Source: an uncultured Collinsella sp. (GTDB lineage: Bacteria; Actinomycetota; Coriobacteriia; Coriobacteriales; Coriobacteriaceae). Taken from it: DNA of 6,063 nt. The position numbers were made by a program, and so were the translations under genes. Under the pieces are notes generated by a model. That model worked only from the letters and a program-made list of their open reading frames with translations. It did not search any database and was not told where the DNA came from. Location of the stretch: the NCBI GenBank assembly GCA_900553705.1, contig USEK01000094.1, positions 1-6,063 on the forward strand, written 5' to 3'. Below, one piece after another: positions 5,563 to 6,063 of the stretch; position 1 is the first letter of the stretch, and every line of letters begins with the position of its first letter.

Positions 5563-6024
5563 ATGGCAACCATCGCGATCATAGGCGCACTCGAAAAAGA
5601 GGTTGCGCAGATTAAGGAAGAGCTGAGTGGCACGCATGAGTCGCAGGAGGCGGGCTTGACCGTTGTGAACGGTGGGCTTTCGGGTCTGACAGTAGTCGCC
5701 ACGACGGCAGGCATGGGGACCGTGAACGCCGCTGCCGCAACGCAGCATCTCATCAGCAAATACGCCCCGCAGGCCGTTGTGTTTTCGGGCATTGCGGGCG
5801 GCCTAAACCCTAAACTCCATATTAACGACGTGGTTATAGGCAAGTGCCTGCGCTATCTGGATACCGATACGGCACTCATCGCCGAGTCGGCGCCGGGGCT
5901 CGAGGAGTTTGTCTCGACACCGGCGTTGGCTGATGTTGCCGCCGCCGTGCTTGCCGAGCATGGATTTGTGGATGCCTCGGCGGATGAGACTTCTGCGGAG
6001 AAGGACCCCAAGCAGTTCCTGTGT
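5563..6024 (+). CDS. mtnN: 5'-methylthioadenosine/S-adenosylhomocysteine nucleosidase, 3' end lost at contig edge
   Basis: Cleaves adenine from methylthioadenosine, S-adenosylhomocysteine and 5'-deoxyadenosine, recycling by-products of SAM-using enzymes; cytoplasmic. The first 154 codons are present, about two thirds of the usual length near 230. Family features are IAIIGALEKEV at the N-terminus, with Glu13 aligning to the catalytic Glu12 of E. coli MtnN; AGMGTVNAAAATQHLI; and the nucleoside-phosphorylase fold signature FSGIAGGLNPKLHINDVVIG. The second catalytic residue, a C-terminal aspartate, lies beyond the contig. The ATG at 5563 is preceded by GGGGG (5553-5557) at a 5-base spacing, a good ribosome site. 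After Cys154 the open frame runs into adapter and would read LSLIHISEPTRR, which is artefact. It follows pflA by 126 bases in the same direction. A related purine-nucleoside phosphorylase is the main alternative. Confidence 0.88.
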
Positions 6025-6063
6025 CTGTCTCTTATACACATCTCCGAGCCCACGAGACGTAGA
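6025..6063 (-). other. Sequencing adapter: Nextera read-2 side with partial i7 index (artefact)
   Basis: Reverse complement of the adapter at the left end: mosaic end CTGTCTCTTATACACATCT at 6025-6043, CCGAGCCCACGAGAC at 6044-6058, then GTAGA at 6059-6063. GTAGA is the first five bases of the reverse complement of the index at 7-14. The last biological base is 6024. Confidence 0.98.

Noticed and set aside
5457..5615. 52-codon open frame starting at an ATG after pflA
   Set aside because: No ribosome site upstream, it overlaps the start of the nucleosidase gene in another frame, and its composition shows no recognisable protein.
1..6063. Composite transposon bounded by inverted 19-base Tn5 mosaic ends
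   Set aside because: The mosaic ends continue into Illumina adapter and index, no transposase is present, and the 9 bases inside each end (GGTCAACAA and TTCCTGTGT) are not a target duplication. They come from library preparation.

Overview
The window looks like one whole short-read contig rather than a slice of a chromosome. Bases 1-48 and 6025-6063 are untrimmed Illumina Nextera (Tn5) adapter plus i7 index, in inverted orientation, so only 49-6024 (5976 bases) is biological. The insert is GC-rich by eye, with GC-rich codon choice and all genes on the + strand. Gene content (sucrose PTS, GH32 enzymes, DegV protein, oxygen-sensitive pyruvate formate-lyase activase) fits an anaerobic, saccharolytic gut bacterium. 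Codon style and protein flavour suggest a coriobacterium such as Collinsella. That placement is an inference from memory of similar proteins, not a search.

Layout: (1) 50-1833 and 1858-3300 form a sucrose/fructoside uptake operon. It holds the C-terminal end of a first GH32-like beta-fructosidase (cut by the contig end), a sucrose-type PTS EIIBC permease (scrA-like), and a complete GH32 sucrose-6-phosphate hydrolase (scrB-like). An 18-bp hairpin without a U-tract sits between permease and hydrolase. (2) 3301-3576 is a regulatory gap with a probable promoter, a 9-base direct repeat, a 21-bp hairpin in the presumed leader and a second small palindrome. It is followed by a DegV-family fatty-acid-binding protein (3577-4431) that ends in a clear intrinsic terminator. 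(3) 4618-5436 encodes a pyruvate formate-lyase activating radical SAM enzyme, with no formate-lyase gene beside it here. (4) 5563-6024 is the N-terminal two thirds of a 5'-methylthioadenosine/S-adenosylhomocysteine nucleosidase, cut by the contig end.

How they work together: the EIIBC would phosphorylate sucrose during uptake, using an EIIA supplied from elsewhere, and the GH32 hydrolase would split sucrose-6-phosphate into glucose-6-phosphate and fructose. The activase would switch on pyruvate formate-lyase for mixed-acid fermentation of the resulting pyruvate. The nucleosidase clears MTA and SAH, and also 5'-deoxyadenosine made by radical SAM enzymes, so its position after pflA is metabolically sensible, though the two appear to be separate transcription units.

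I found no clearly novel multi-gene system. The most interesting unexplained signals are the two long intergenic hairpins (1796-1833 and 3448-3496). The adapter ends matter most for anyone reusing the sequence, because they create chimeric protein termini.
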